Shown here one piece after another: positions 49,092 through 57,796 of a DNA stretch of 64,000 nucleotides (position 1 is its first letter; each line of letters begins with the position of its first letter). The position numbers and the translations under genes are program-made. This stretch comes from Streptomyces hygroscopicus (GTDB taxonomy: Bacteria; Actinomycetota; Actinomycetes; Streptomycetales; Streptomycetaceae): NCBI RefSeq assembly GCF_026168105.1, contig NZ_LBMW01000009.1, positions 1 through 64,000 of the forward strand. The letters are read 5' to 3'. Below the pieces are notes generated by a model. It worked only from the letters and a program-made list of their open reading frames with translations, made no database searches and was not told where the DNA came from.

Positions 49092-52000
49092 TCAAACCGG
49101 GGCGGTGGGGAGGGGCTGTTCGGTCCAGATGGACTTGCCGGTGCGGGTGTGGCGGGTGCCCCAGCGCCAGCAGAGCGCGGAGACGAGCTGCAGGCCGCGG
49201 CCGCCCTCGTCGGTGGCGGAGGTGTTGCGGATGTGCGGCGTGGTCAGGCTGGCGTCGGAGACCTCGCAGATCAGTGCGCGGCTGCGGAGCATGCGCAGCC
49301 GGATGGGGCCGCAAGCGTGCCGGACGACGTTCCCGACCAACTCGCTGACCAGGAGTTCGGTGGTCATGATCAGGTCCTCGTCGGCCAGGTCCCAGTCGGT
49401 GAGCTGGGCGCGGACCAGGTCGCGGGCCTCGCGCGCCGCCACCGGGTCCTCCGGCAACGGCCACTCGGCGACGTTCTTCGCGTCCAGCGGGTGGGTGCGG
49501 GCCAGCAGCAGGGCGGCGTCGTCGATCAGCGCGCCGTGGGCGGGGAGGAGAGCGGAGGTGATGGTGGCGCAGAGGGTGTCCAGGTCGGACGCGTCCGCCG
49601 GTGGGGCCGGCATGGCGTTCACGGACTGAATGAGGAGTTCGGCGAGGCGGTTCATGCCGGTGGTGACATCCCTGTCCTTGCTCTCGACCAGGCCGTCGCT
49701 GTAGAGGGCGAGCAGGCTGTCGGCGGGCAGTAGGGTCTCGAGGGTTTCGAAGGGTGGAGTGGCCACCCCCAGCGGAGGGTCCGGGGTCATGGACAGGAAG
49801 CTGACGGTGCCGTCGGGGTGGGCCACTGCCGGGGGCGGCTGACCGGCGCTGGCGTATGACAGACGCTGGGTCACCGGGTCGTAGATGCCGTACAGGCAGG
49901 TTGCGAAGACATCGGTGCCCGGCTCGCCGACGATGTCGTTGAGGTGGCCGAGGATTTCGTCGGGCGGCAGCTCCAGCTCCGAGAGGGTGCGGACGGCCGT
50001 GCGGAGCCCGCCCATGGTGGCGGCCTCGGCCATGCCGTGGCCCATGACGTCGCCGATCACGAGCGCCACGCGGGCCGCGGAGAGCGGGATCACGTCGTAC
50101 CAGTCGCCGCCGACGTCGGCTCCCTGCTTGGCCGGCTGGTAGCGCGCTGCGGCCGTCACCTCGGGCAGTTCCGGCAGTGCCTGCGGCAGCAGGCTGCGCT
50201 GGAGGGTACGGGCTCGGGTCGTCGCCTCGTCGTAGAGACCGGCTCGCTCCAGGGCCTGCGCGATCAGTCCGCTGAGCGCGGTCAGCAGCGTTCGTTCGTC
50301 GTCGTCCAGCACCCGCGGCCGGCCGAAGCAGATCACCGCCGCGCCGATCCCGCGCCCCGACACCGCCAGGGGCAGAAAGACCCACGCCTGCTTGCCGCCC
50401 TCCCGGATCAGGAGCTCGGCCCCCGGGTAATGCTTGAGGAACTCCTCCGGGGAGGAGATGTGGAGGGGGGTGCGGGTGCGCAGGGCGTCCCCCACCGGGT
50501 TCGTGGTGTCCCTCACTGTCCACTGCCCGTCCAGCAGCCGGGTGAAGCTCTCCGAATATCCCCGGGAGCCGACCACGGTCAGCCGGTCGCCGACCACGCC
50601 GAGCATGATGAGACCGGTGGCCCCGAGGGGTGTCATCACGCCGTCGGCCACCGCCGCCATCACATCCTGGGCCGTGACGGCCTCGGCCAGCTCCCGCGTG
50701 ATCTGCTGCACCAGGGCCGACCGCTCAGCGGCCGATCGCTCGGCTGCGGCCCGCTCGACCTCCCGCAGATGCCGCTCGGTGGTGTCGGTGATGTACAGCG
50801 TGAGGCCTTCCGGCACCGGCACCAGCCGCAGGTGGTACCAGGACGTCCCGTCCGGCCACGGTATGTCGAACCCGGCCGGCCGGCCCTCGGCCGCCGTGGC
50901 CCGGCACCGTTCCTCCAGCCCCCGCACGGCACCTACCGCGGGAACGTTCCAGAACACGGCTCCGGCCACATCTCCCGCGGCGCCGAAGAGCCGCTCGGCG
51001 GCCTGATTGAGAAATCCGATGCGCCAGTCCGTGTCCAGCGAAACGAAGCCGTCGCTCATGTGTCGCAGCGCCCGCCCCACCGACTCGGCGACGGCGTGCG
51101 TTTCGCTGCTGTCCCGGAGGGTGCCGGTCACCTTCACCGGTGTCCCCTCTTCGTCCGTGATCGTCCGGGCATGGGCCTCGATCCAGAGATATGTGCCGTC
51201 CTGGCGCCGGATCCGGTACTCGTTCTGGAAGCCGCCGCGCAGTTGGATGCCCGTGTCGAAGCCGGCTACCGCCCCCGGCAGATCGTCCGGGTGGATCAGC
51301 GCTGCCCACGCCTCGATGCCGCCGCTCATCACCCTCGGATCGATGCCGGCCAGCACCTCATCGACGGGCCGCTCGGACGTCAGCTCGCCGGTGCGCAGGT
51401 CCCAGGTGTACGTGATGGAGGGCGCCCCTTCCACGTCCCACGGGAGAGCCTCACGTGGCACTGGCCCGTTCTCGAGGGCGCGCAGCAGGGTGGGGGACGG
51501 ATTGAGGATCCCGGACGACCTGAGCCTCCCGGACATCCAGGCCGCCACCTCGCCGAGAAACGCGCGTTCCGCCGCGCCGGGCTCGGCGCCCGGGGCGAAC
51601 AGGACGGAGAGCGCGCCGCGTCGCCGGCCGCCGCCCGGAAGCCGGCCACCGCCCGGAATGGGAACGGCCAGGTGACCGATGCCGGCGGGGAGTCGGGAAG
51701 GCCACAGGGCGGCAGGGTTCCGGCCGGGCACCGGGTCGGGCGGGGCCAGGTCGGACTGCCAGGTGACGGTGTCGTCGAAGGCAGCCCTGCTGGGCGGCGC
51801 CGTGCCCCGTACCGGGATGATCAGCCAGGGCCGGGTCATCGACTCGGGCAGGCCACTGTCGGCTACCAGGTAGAGGATGCCGCTCATGCCGCCGCCCGGG
51901 AGATGCACCATGCCGCCGAGGCCGTGCACCTCGGCTATCGCCTGCTGGAGCGCGGTCAGCAGCACGTCGACATCGCGCCGGTCCTCGTCCACGTCGTCGA

Positions 52001-52190
52001 GCAGCCGCATCCGCATGCGGTGTCGTTCCAAGGGCCGCACGCTCTGTATGGTCCGCAGGCTCTGCGGCTGGTGCAACGGATGGGGGGCGCGGGGCATGGA
52101 CGGGCCGCTGTTGTCCGCATCGCCGTCTCTGGCATTCACCACTGCCAACTGTCGCCTCCGCTCACCGCTTGGGTATCCGCCGGGCCGCAT
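49092..52190 (-). CDS. large PAS-GAF-PP2C-HATPase partner-switch protein (SpoIIE/RsbU plus RsbW-like)
   Basis: Up to 1032 residues. The start is unsure: ATG 52190, or later GTG/ATG codons around 52130-52010. Order: an N-terminal GAF-like part (about 60-235), PAS (about 260-370, IRRQDGTYLWIEAHARTI), PAS (375-480), GAF (about 505-645), PP2C (about 665-885; ADVGGDWYDVIPL, IGDVMGHG, LYSDGLVESKD, DDAALLLAR) and a GHKL ATPase at the end (LVSELVGNVVRHA, DEGGRGLQLV). Both a Ser phosphatase and an RsbW-type anti-sigma kinase are thus in one chain. Confidence 0.92.
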   Translation of the reverse strand: MRPGGYPSGERRRQLAVVNARDGDADNSGPSMPRAPHPLHQPQSLRTIQSVRPLERHRMRMRLLDDVDEDRRDVDVLLTALQQAIAEVHGLGGMVHLPGGGMSGILYLVADSGLPESMTRPWLIIPVRGTAPPSRAAFDDTVTWQSDLAPPDPVPGRNPAALWPSRLPAGIGHLAVPIPGGGRLPGGGRRRGALSVLFAPGAEPGAAERAFLGEVAAWMSGRLRSSGILNPSPTLLRALENGPVPREALPWDVEGAPSITYTWDLRTGELTSERPVDEVLAGIDPRVMSGGIEAWAALIHPDDLPGAVAGFDTGIQLRGGFQNEYRIRRQDGTYLWIEAHARTITDEEGTPVKVTGTLRDSSETHAVAESVGRALRHMSDGFVSLDTDWRIGFLNQAAERLFGAAGDVAGAVFWNVPAVGAVRGLEERCRATAAEGRPAGFDIPWPDGTSWYHLRLVPVPEGLTLYITDTTERHLREVERAAAERSAAERSALVQQITRELAEAVTAQDVMAAVADGVMTPLGATGLIMLGVVGDRLTVVGSRGYSESFTRLLDGQWTVRDTTNPVGDALRTRTPLHISSPEEFLKHYPGAELLIREGGKQAWVFLPLAVSGRGIGAAVICFGRPRVLDDDERTLLTALSGLIAQALERAGLYDEATTRARTLQRSLLPQALPELPEVTAAARYQPAKQGADVGGDWYDVIPLSAARVALVIGDVMGHGMAEAATMGGLRTAVRTLSELELPPDEILGHLNDIVGEPGTDVFATCLYGIYDPVTQRLSYASAGQPPPAVAHPDGTVSFLSMTPDPPLGVATPPFETLETLLPADSLLALYSDGLVESKDRDVTTGMNRLAELLIQSVNAMPAPPADASDLDTLCATITSALLPAHGALIDDAALLLARTHPLDAKNVAEWPLPEDPVAAREARDLVRAQLTDWDLADEDLIMTTELLVSELVGNVVRHACGPIRLRMLRSRALICEVSDASLTTPHIRNTSATDEGGRGLQLVSALCWRWGTRHTRTGKSIWTEQPLPTAPV

Positions 52191-52332
52191 GTGATCGGAT
52201 ATGGATCTTCAGCGATCTACATCCGTTGAATTCACCCTGATCGTAATTAGTCCTGATCCAAGTAATTTAGGTTATTTCATCTGTTTTGGGGAGCCTCTCG
52301 CGTCCGATCAAACCGCCTTGACTCACCCTCCG

Positions 52333-52523
52333 TTACCACTCGGAACCTTTCCGTCGGCTTGGACGGTCCTCTTGGTAGGTACAGCGGCGGTGGCTGATGA
52401 GGGCGCCGGCGATGCCGACGAAGGCGAGGAAGTGCCCGGTTTTGCGCGCGTAGCCGCGGTGCAGGCGTCGGCATCCGTTCAGTCAGGACTCGTTCGTTCC
52501 ACGACCCAGCGGTGGGTCGCACG
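52333..52523 (-). pseudogene. IS5-type transposase remnant (C-terminal end)
   Basis: On the minus strand THRWVVERT (from about 52518) is followed by a frameshift, then LNGCRRLHRGYARKTGHFLAF and a final stop at 52333-52335. This is the WVVERTxxWLNxxRRLxxRYER end of IS5-family transposases. Only ~60 codons remain and no terminal repeats are visible. It abuts the 3' end of the ANTAR gene and lies beside an AT-rich stretch (52200-52300). Confidence 0.8.
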
Positions 52524-52916
52524 TCACGCGCCCGGCCGCCCTTCCCAGGTCACGGCCCCTTCTGGGGACTGGTGGGCGGGAGAGCAGGCCTGGTACCGGG
52601 CTACCGCTCGCCGTAGTTCCTCCAGTTCGGCGTCCGGCAGGCTGCCACCGCGAGCGAATTTCAGCACATCTTCGGCGACGACGCGCAGCTTCATGTTGGT
52701 GCGCTGTGAGACGTCCCGCAGGGCCCGCCAGGCCTCTTCGGGTGGAATCTGCCCGAGAACCACCAGGGCGCCCATGGCCTGGTCGATGACCGCGTGCGAG
52801 GTCACGGCCTGCTGGAGCTGCTCGTTTTCCGCCTGAAGCCGCTCATTCTCCATCGCGAGGTCGGTGGCGGACAGCAGTTCCAGGGGGCGGTGCTTGGAGA
52901 AGGCGAAGAACGCCAT
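52524..52916 (-). CDS. ANTAR-domain RNA-binding regulator
   Basis: 130 residues from ATG 52916; a longer form from TTG 52991 is possible. An N-terminal coiled segment (MENERLQAENEQLQQAV) leads into an ANTAR three-helix domain: SHAVIDQAMGALVVLGQIPPEEAWRALRDVSQRTNMKLRVVAEDVL. ANTAR proteins bind paired RNA hairpins and prevent termination. No sensor domain is fused, so an unlinked partner is likely. The 3' end runs into the transposase remnant; the last residues may be altered by that event. Confidence 0.85.
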   Translation of the reverse strand: MAFFAFSKHRPLELLSATDLAMENERLQAENEQLQQAVTSHAVIDQAMGALVVLGQIPPEEAWRALRDVSQRTNMKLRVVAEDVLKFARGGSLPDAELEELRRAVARYQACSPAHQSPEGAVTWEGRPGA

Positions 52917-53120
52917 GAGATCACCCGGTCGAAGGGGGCGGGGACTCTGTACGGCTACCCCGCCTGCATGGAAACAGTTTCCCGTACGCAACCTTTACCT
53001 GCGACCTGAACGCGTGACGCGTTTTCCGCCTCCCCCGCAACGGTCGAACAACGGGGCAGTCGCCTCGGACAGCAGGACTGGTTTCCGCTGGTCCCGGACT
53101 CGCCGGCGGTCCGGCCCCAG

Positions 53121-53405
53121 TCAGGCCTGCCTCGTGGCCCTGATCAGTGGGGCGGACAAGCCCGGCGCCGTCCAGCAGTCCGGCCCGCCACCCTGGCGCG
53201 GCCAGACTTCCGGCCCTCCGCCGTGCCACTCGATCAGGTCCGATTCGGCCACATCCAACTCGTCCCCGGCCATCAGCCCGGTGTATCGGAGGAACACCGT
53301 CAAGTCGTGCAACGAATACGCCGTGCCCAGGATCTCGTCGTCGACGCGTAGGCGGCGGCCGCCAGATCCGCAGGGCGCCTCCACGATCACGGAACACTCG
53401 ACCAT
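53121..53405 (-). CDS. small hypothetical protein
   Basis: 94 residues, ATG 53405. The sequence begins MVECSVIVEAPCGSGG and includes RVDDEILGTAYSLHDLTVFLRYTGL and a WHGGGPEVW segment. It is acidic, soluble and resembles small conserved Streptomyces proteins of unknown function. No motif is diagnostic. It is the next gene on the same strand after the tail-anchored kinase. Confidence 0.6.
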   Translation of the reverse strand: MVECSVIVEAPCGSGGRRLRVDDEILGTAYSLHDLTVFLRYTGLMAGDELDVAESDLIEWHGGGPEVWPRQGGGPDCWTAPGLSAPLIRATRQA

Positions 53406-53668
53406 GAGCTCAGCTTCTCCCAGTCAAAGCCCGACCGCATTTCGAGGCGTGATCTGCGGCAGGCGGCCCCGCGCCTGTGTACCAGGCAGCGTCGGCCCGC
53501 ATGCCACCGCCACCACGATCCGACCTCCATCGGTAACACAAAGCGACTTTGACCTGCACCGTTCGGGATCGCCGTTGGCCCCCGTGCCCGAGGTTGGAAT
53601 GTGGCCGCCGCGCTTGGCGCGGCCCTCGGCGTCGGCTCCCGTACGGCGCCGGCGCTCTCCTCGTTGGC

Positions 53669-54577
53669 TCAGCGGACCAACCAGGACAGCATCGCTGTCA
53701 CCAGGTACACGACGACCGCCGCCAGCCAAACCGCAAGGCGTGTCGGCCGCGAAGACCTGGCCGGCGCCCACTCCTCTCCTCCCCGTGACAGCAGCGCATC
53801 CGCGAACGCCTGCGCGGTTTGGGGTCGGTCCTCAGGATCTACGGACAGCGCAGCACGAAGAAGTGTGTCGACGCCGTTCGAAACCCCCGGCTCCCTGGGG
53901 ATCGTTGGCAACGAAGACGTGGATGCCTGCTCTGTCGTGAGGATTGCGCGACCGCCCGAACCGAACGGCTTTCGTCCGGTCAGTAGTTCGAACGTCACGA
54001 CACCGAGGGCGTACACGTCGGCTCGACCATCGAACCCGCCGGTTTGGAAGGCCTGCTCGGGCGCCATGTACGCGGGAGTGCCCGTGGTCACGGTCAACCC
54101 CGACGCGTCAGCGAGTTGCTTCGCACTGCCGAGGTCCGCGACAAGTACGGCAGTGGGCGTGCGGCCGGCGTCGAGCAGGAGGTTCGACGGCTTGATGTCG
54201 CGGTGGATGACGCCTGAGTCATGAAGCACCTGAACCGCGTATCCGGCCTCGGCTGCCAGATGGAGTGCCTCAGCAGGCCGGCAGTGCCCGATCTTCTCGG
54301 CCAGCGTGCCGCCTCGGACGTAGTCCATGACGAAGTAGGGCCGGTCGTCCTGGACACCGACGTCGTGAACTCGTACGACACGAGGGCTGGAGATCCTGCG
54401 GAGCAGCCTCGCCTCCGCCAGAAATCGTTGTCGTACATCGGCGTTCGACGCCCAGTTGTCGGCCAGCACCTTGACCGCGACATCCGTGTCGAGCTCGGGA
54501 TCGTATGCTTTCCAGACGGTGGCGAACGAACCGGCTCCCAGTCTGTCCTCGAGGAGGTAACGGCCTAGCTTCTGCAT
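53669..54577 (-). CDS. tail-anchored Ser/Thr protein kinase
   Basis: 302 residues from ATG 54577. Kinase motifs: GAGSFATVWKAYD, VAVKVL (Lys36), VIHRDIKPSN (124-132), a DLG in place of DFG (148-150) and MAPEQ. The catalytic domain ends near 265. A single TM lies at the very C-terminus (about 280-300), with no extracytoplasmic domain, so it cannot sense by itself. It is divergent from an ECF sigma gene 43 bp away. Kinase-ECF pairs are known in which phosphorylation switches on the sigma factor. Confidence 0.9.
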   Translation of the reverse strand: MQKLGRYLLEDRLGAGSFATVWKAYDPELDTDVAVKVLADNWASNADVRQRFLAEARLLRRISSPRVVRVHDVGVQDDRPYFVMDYVRGGTLAEKIGHCRPAEALHLAAEAGYAVQVLHDSGVIHRDIKPSNLLLDAGRTPTAVLVADLGSAKQLADASGLTVTTGTPAYMAPEQAFQTGGFDGRADVYALGVVTFELLTGRKPFGSGGRAILTTEQASTSSLPTIPREPGVSNGVDTLLRAALSVDPEDRPQTAQAFADALLSRGGEEWAPARSSRPTRLAVWLAAVVVYLVTAMLSWLVR

Positions 54578-54620
54578 GTGGCAACATTTTGCCTGAGGCG
54601 TCGGGGCTGGGAACTTCGGT

Positions 54621-55211
54621 GTGGCCAGGCGGGATTCAGGCCAGACGGGAACGGAAGACAGCAGGGTGATCGAAGAGGACGAGCTGACACAGCTCGTGGC
54701 GTCTGCACAGGCAGGTGACCGGGCGTCTTTGGACCGCCTCCTTGCCAAGCTTCGACCCACGGTCATGCGCCGCTGCTCCAGGTTCCTTCCGCACCACGCC
54801 GACGCCGAAGAGGCCGCGCAGGATGCTCTGCTGTCCATCAGCACACATCTGCACGAGTACAGCGGGCGTGGCTCGTTCCTCGGCTGGGTGACAGTGATCG
54901 CCTCGAACGCCGCCAGGTCCACGTATCGCTCGATGCGTCGGCGGGCGGAGGACAGTCATGCGGTCGTTCCCGAGGGTGTCGACCCTCGCACGACAAGCGT
55001 CATCGCGGGGACCCGCCTGGACCTGATGGAGTCGCTGGCCGCGCTCGAGGAGCGGCATCCGGCCCTGGTGGAATCGTTCGTGCTCCGCGATCTCGGAGAC
55101 CTGACCTATCTTCAGGTCGCTGAGATCACCGGCGCTCCCCTGGGCACGGTCAAGGACCGCATCCACCAGGCTCGCCGCTTCATGCGGGACCGCCTCGGCG
55201 GCGGCTTCTGA
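54621..55211 (+). CDS. ECF RNA polymerase sigma factor, kinase-linked
   Basis: 196 residues from GTG 54621, or 181 from GTG 54666. Region 2: DELTQLVASAQAGDRASLDRLLAKLRP with DAEEAAQDALLSISTHLHEY and GSFLGWVTVIASNAA. Region 4: LEERHPALVESFVLRDLGDLTYLQVAEITGAPLGTVKDRIHQARRF. No anti-sigma gene is adjacent; instead a Ser/Thr kinase is divergent, and two exported proteins follow on the same strand (gaps 61 and 138 bp). Confidence 0.9.
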   Translation: MARRDSGQTGTEDSRVIEEDELTQLVASAQAGDRASLDRLLAKLRPTVMRRCSRFLPHHADAEEAAQDALLSISTHLHEYSGRGSFLGWVTVIASNAARSTYRSMRRRAEDSHAVVPEGVDPRTTSVIAGTRLDLMESLAALEERHPALVESFVLRDLGDLTYLQVAEITGAPLGTVKDRIHQARRFMRDRLGGGF

Positions 55212-55272
55212 GGTATCCGACCCTTCCGCTCTCGACCGACATCAGCTTGAGGAGGAGCTGGGAGGTGCTGCC

Positions 55273-56028
55273 GTGCGAGCTCGGACGATCGTCGTCATCC
55301 TGGCGGTAGCCATTGGGCTTGGCCTGTTGACCGGCCGGTTCGTCCTGCCCGCTCGCTCCACTCCGACTGCTCCGACTGCTCCGACAGTGACGCCAGGCTC
55401 TGCGTCGTCTTCGCCGGGTAGCGGCTCTGAGGCGCCGAAGCCCGCCAGCGGACCTATGACGGACCGGCACTTGTTGGCAGCTGCCGAGTTCAGGAAGGTC
55501 GGGTTCCCCAAGCACATCTACGTGCGGGATCGTGTCGGAGACGGCAGGTACGCCAACGCTGCCTGCGCCGGAGAGAAGACTCTCGGCGAGACCCTGGGAG
55601 GGCCGGACGCGCACTTCCGCGGATTGGTGACGAGCAGGGACACGGACGACAGCGACCCCACGCTGGCGGTGAACATCAAGGACCAGGTCGCGCGCGAAGT
55701 CGCCGCTGACGCCAGAAGCCCGACATTGGCTCAGAACTTCACCGAGCGCCTCCTGCTGGAGGAAGTGCCCTGCCAGGAGGAACCGGCCACCCACTGGGTC
55801 TACGGGCCGACGCACAAAATCGATGTCGCCGCCGGTATCACTGCGAGCTGGATGGGTTCTTACGACGGTGACCTGAACACCACAGGGACCGCACCACGAG
55901 GCAAGGAGCCTTGTGGAGGCATCGCCATACTCCGGAACGGCTCTCACTACGGGGTCCTGGAGGTTGATGCCTGCCTGGACACGGCTGCGATGACGCGGAT
56001 CGTTCGTGCGGCCGTGACACAGCTCTGA
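55273..56028 (+). CDS. membrane-anchored or exported protein, paralogue A
   Basis: 251 residues, GTG 55273 behind GGGAGGTGCTGCC. N-terminal TM or signal (about 5-25), then a Pro/Thr/Ser linker and a ~190-residue domain with four Cys: CAGEKTL, CQEEPATHWVYGP, EPCGGIAIL and VDACLD. The blocks C-x-GE-x-T, CQ-x-EPA-x-HW-x-YG and GG-x-A-(I/V)-(L/I) recur in the next gene, so the two are paralogues. I do not recognise the family. It follows the ECF gene by 61 bp and is likely in its regulon or operon. Confidence 0.8.
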   Translation: MRARTIVVILAVAIGLGLLTGRFVLPARSTPTAPTAPTVTPGSASSSPGSGSEAPKPASGPMTDRHLLAAAEFRKVGFPKHIYVRDRVGDGRYANAACAGEKTLGETLGGPDAHFRGLVTSRDTDDSDPTLAVNIKDQVAREVAADARSPTLAQNFTERLLLEEVPCQEEPATHWVYGPTHKIDVAAGITASWMGSYDGDLNTTGTAPRGKEPCGGIAILRNGSHYGVLEVDACLDTAAMTRIVRAAVTQL

Positions 56029-56166
56029 GACCACCCCGACCTCGCCGACAGAGGTGAGGTGACTCACACCGATCGCAGCAGACTGCCGTCCAACATCTCC
56101 CGTACGTCGTGCATCTCCCCGGGTGTACGAGAACCCAAGCCGCATCGTGACCACACAGGGGATGAG

Positions 56167-56865
56167 ATGTTCGACAACCAAGCAGCCAGCAAGAAGTTCT
56201 CGCGCCGCGGTCGTGTCGCAGGAGTAGCAGCCTCCGTCGGTGCTGCCCTGCTGGCGGTGTGCATCGGCACGCATCCTGCTGCCGCAGGCGTGGACACGAG
56301 CTCACCGAGCCGGCCGGCAACCGCGCCTGCCGCCACTCATGCCGAGCCCGGCCTCGGCTCCGACAACCTGATCCAGAGGGACGACTTCTTCCAGCAGGGC
56401 CTGGCCCCGGTCCGCGCGACTGTGGACTTGACCGGGAGGCAGGCTCTCTCGGCATGCTCCGGCGAGGAGACGATGCGAGGGCTGACCAAGGGGAAGGCCG
56501 GCGCCTATGCCGATGTGACCTGGATCTTCGACACCAAGGACACCTTGCTGACCGAATCCGTCGCAGACAGCTCGGCCAACACGTCGGCGACCTCATACGA
56601 GAAGCAGCTCAACGAGCTGGTGCGCAGCTGCCAGGACGAGCCGGCTGGTCACTGGTACTACGGCAAGGGGCACACCATCAACGTGAGGGCCGGCGAGGGC
56701 AGTTGGTACCCGGTCTTCAGCGGCGACAGCAAGGTTGCCGGTGGTGTCGCGGTGATCCGTAGTGGTCACAGGTTCGGCATCGTCGAACTCTCCGGTCAGC
56801 CCAGCGACGACCCCAGCTACATGGAAGGCATCGCGGCCGCTGCCATCAACCGGCTGGCCGACTGA
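56167..56865 (+). CDS. exported protein, paralogue B
   Basis: 232 residues from ATG 56167, behind AGGGGATGAG. A Tat/Sec-type signal (KKFSRRGRVAGVAASVGAAL...) ends near AAAG (about residue 40). The mature part has two cysteines in ACSGEETM and RSCQDEPAGHWYYGKGH, followed by GGVAVIRSGHRFGIVEL. Alignment by eye to paralogue A puts both cysteines at equal positions, so one conserved disulfide is likely. Paralogue A has an extra Cys pair. Family unknown. Confidence 0.8.
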   Translation: MFDNQAASKKFSRRGRVAGVAASVGAALLAVCIGTHPAAAGVDTSSPSRPATAPAATHAEPGLGSDNLIQRDDFFQQGLAPVRATVDLTGRQALSACSGEETMRGLTKGKAGAYADVTWIFDTKDTLLTESVADSSANTSATSYEKQLNELVRSCQDEPAGHWYYGKGHTINVRAGEGSWYPVFSGDSKVAGGVAVIRSGHRFGIVELSGQPSDDPSYMEGIAAAAINRLAD

Positions 56866-56875
56866 TCTTGCTGCG

Positions 56876-56992
56876 CCACACAGCGTGTCGGTGATCAACG
56901 CCCGAACCAATACCGTCGTCGGCACCATCGGAACCGGCATCGGCCCGGACTCAGAGGGAGTGGGGACCGTGGATTCCCAGGGATCGATCTGA
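56876..56992 (+). pseudogene. fragment of a YVTN-type beta-propeller protein
   Basis: The frame ending at 56990-56992 reads HSVSVINARTNTVVGTIGTG, one blade of the YVTN family (VxVIDxxTNTVVxTIxVG). No start, signal or further blades are present. It is a single orphan blade, left 10 bp after paralogue B. Confidence 0.65.
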
Positions 56993-57007
56993 CGTATCCA
57001 AGGGGGA

Positions 57008-57145
57008 CTCGGTCAGTGGCACTCCGACGAGGACCGGCAACGCGAACTCGCCGCCGGGCTCGACGACCTGGTGCGCGCCGCACGTGCGAGGCACCGCAAG
57101 GATGCGCGCACGCACCACAGGGAGGAGCCACCGCAGAGCCAATGG
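57008..57145 (+). other. short coding-like fragment next to tRNA
   Basis: The frame from 57008 reads LGQWHSDEDRQRELAAGLDDL followed by an Arg/His-rich helix-like stretch. The composition is amphipathic and protein-like, but there is no start codon and no clear end before the tRNA terminator. I take it for the remnant of a gene lost at this junction. Confidence 0.35.
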
Positions 57146-57189
57146 TGCGGTCATGGTGCGCACCCTGCCCACCGGTCTAGACAACAAAG

Positions 57190-57216
57190 AACCCCCCGGT
57201 CTCTGACCTGGGGGTT
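57190..57216 (-). terminator. terminator of tRNA-Gly
   Basis: AACCCCC...GGTC and GACC.GGGGGTT form a hairpin with one mismatch around TCT. On the minus strand it is followed by TTCTTTGTTGT. Confidence 0.8.
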
Positions 57217-57224
57217 TCGCATGG

Positions 57225-57295
57225 AGCGGGTGACGAGAATCGAACTCGCGCTCTCAGCTTGGGAAGCTGATGTTCTACCATTAAACTACACCCGC
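57225..57295 (-). tRNA. tRNA-Gly, anticodon CCC
   Basis: Minus strand 57295-57225, 71 nt. The acceptor stem is GCGGGTG/CACCCGC. The D arm is GTTTAATGGTAGAAC. The anticodon arm is TCAGC-TTCCCAA-GCTGA with anticodon CCC. The T arm is CGAGTTCGATTCTCG. No CCA is encoded. A terminator follows at lower coordinates. The 3' end faces the region of gene remnants, the side on which tRNA-targeting integrases insert. Confidence 0.95.
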
Positions 57296-57566
57296 GTAAG
57301 ACGCCGGTTCATCCGGTGTCCGAACGCTCGCTCACTGTACCTCATGTCGGACCCCCGATGCTGAAGCCGTGGGGTCCGACGTCGTTCCGGGGTGTGGATC
57401 CGGCTGCGGCGGGCGCGAGTTGGGGCGTACGGTGGGTTGGGGAAGAGGCGCCGCGCGTGGTCGGAGTGGCCCCTGGAGGGCCGTCCCTTTCATCCCGTAA
57501 TGTGGCTTTCGTCGTCCGTCACGCCAGTGAGACGAAGGCTCTTGGGGAAGGGACTCTGAGGACTTG

Positions 57567-57725
57567 ATGGAGCGCACCGTCGTCCGTTGTGCCGAAGGGC
57601 ACGTGTTCAGCACCGCTTCGTTCCCGATGCAGCAGGCCGAGCGCCTCGGCCCCGGCCGGCTCGTCCGGTGTCCGCGCTGCGCCCGGCTCCGCAGTGCGGT
57701 TCCGGTGGCCTTGCAGAAGCAGTAG
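57567..57725 (+). CDS. small zinc-ribbon-like protein upstream of dcd
   Basis: 52 residues from ATG 57567 to TAG 57723-57725. Cys/His spacing suits a zinc ribbon: [10 protein letters not shown] at the N-terminus and RCPRCARL near the C-terminus. Codon bias is typical for the genome. It lies 71 bp before dcd on the same strand. Proteins of this kind are widespread in Streptomyces and unstudied. Confidence 0.7.
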   Translation: MERTVVRCAEGHVFSTASFPMQQAERLGPGRLVRCPRCARLRSAVPVALQKQ

Positions 57726-57796
57726 CGAGGGAGCGATCCGGGCGCGCGGGTCATCACGATTGTGGTGGCTCCGCGCGCCTTGCGTATTCTCAGGGA

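Noticed and set aside
53424..53771. 115-codon minus-strand frame beside the tail-anchored kinase
   Set aside because: It overlaps the 3' end of the kinase gene and shows no motif or start signal.
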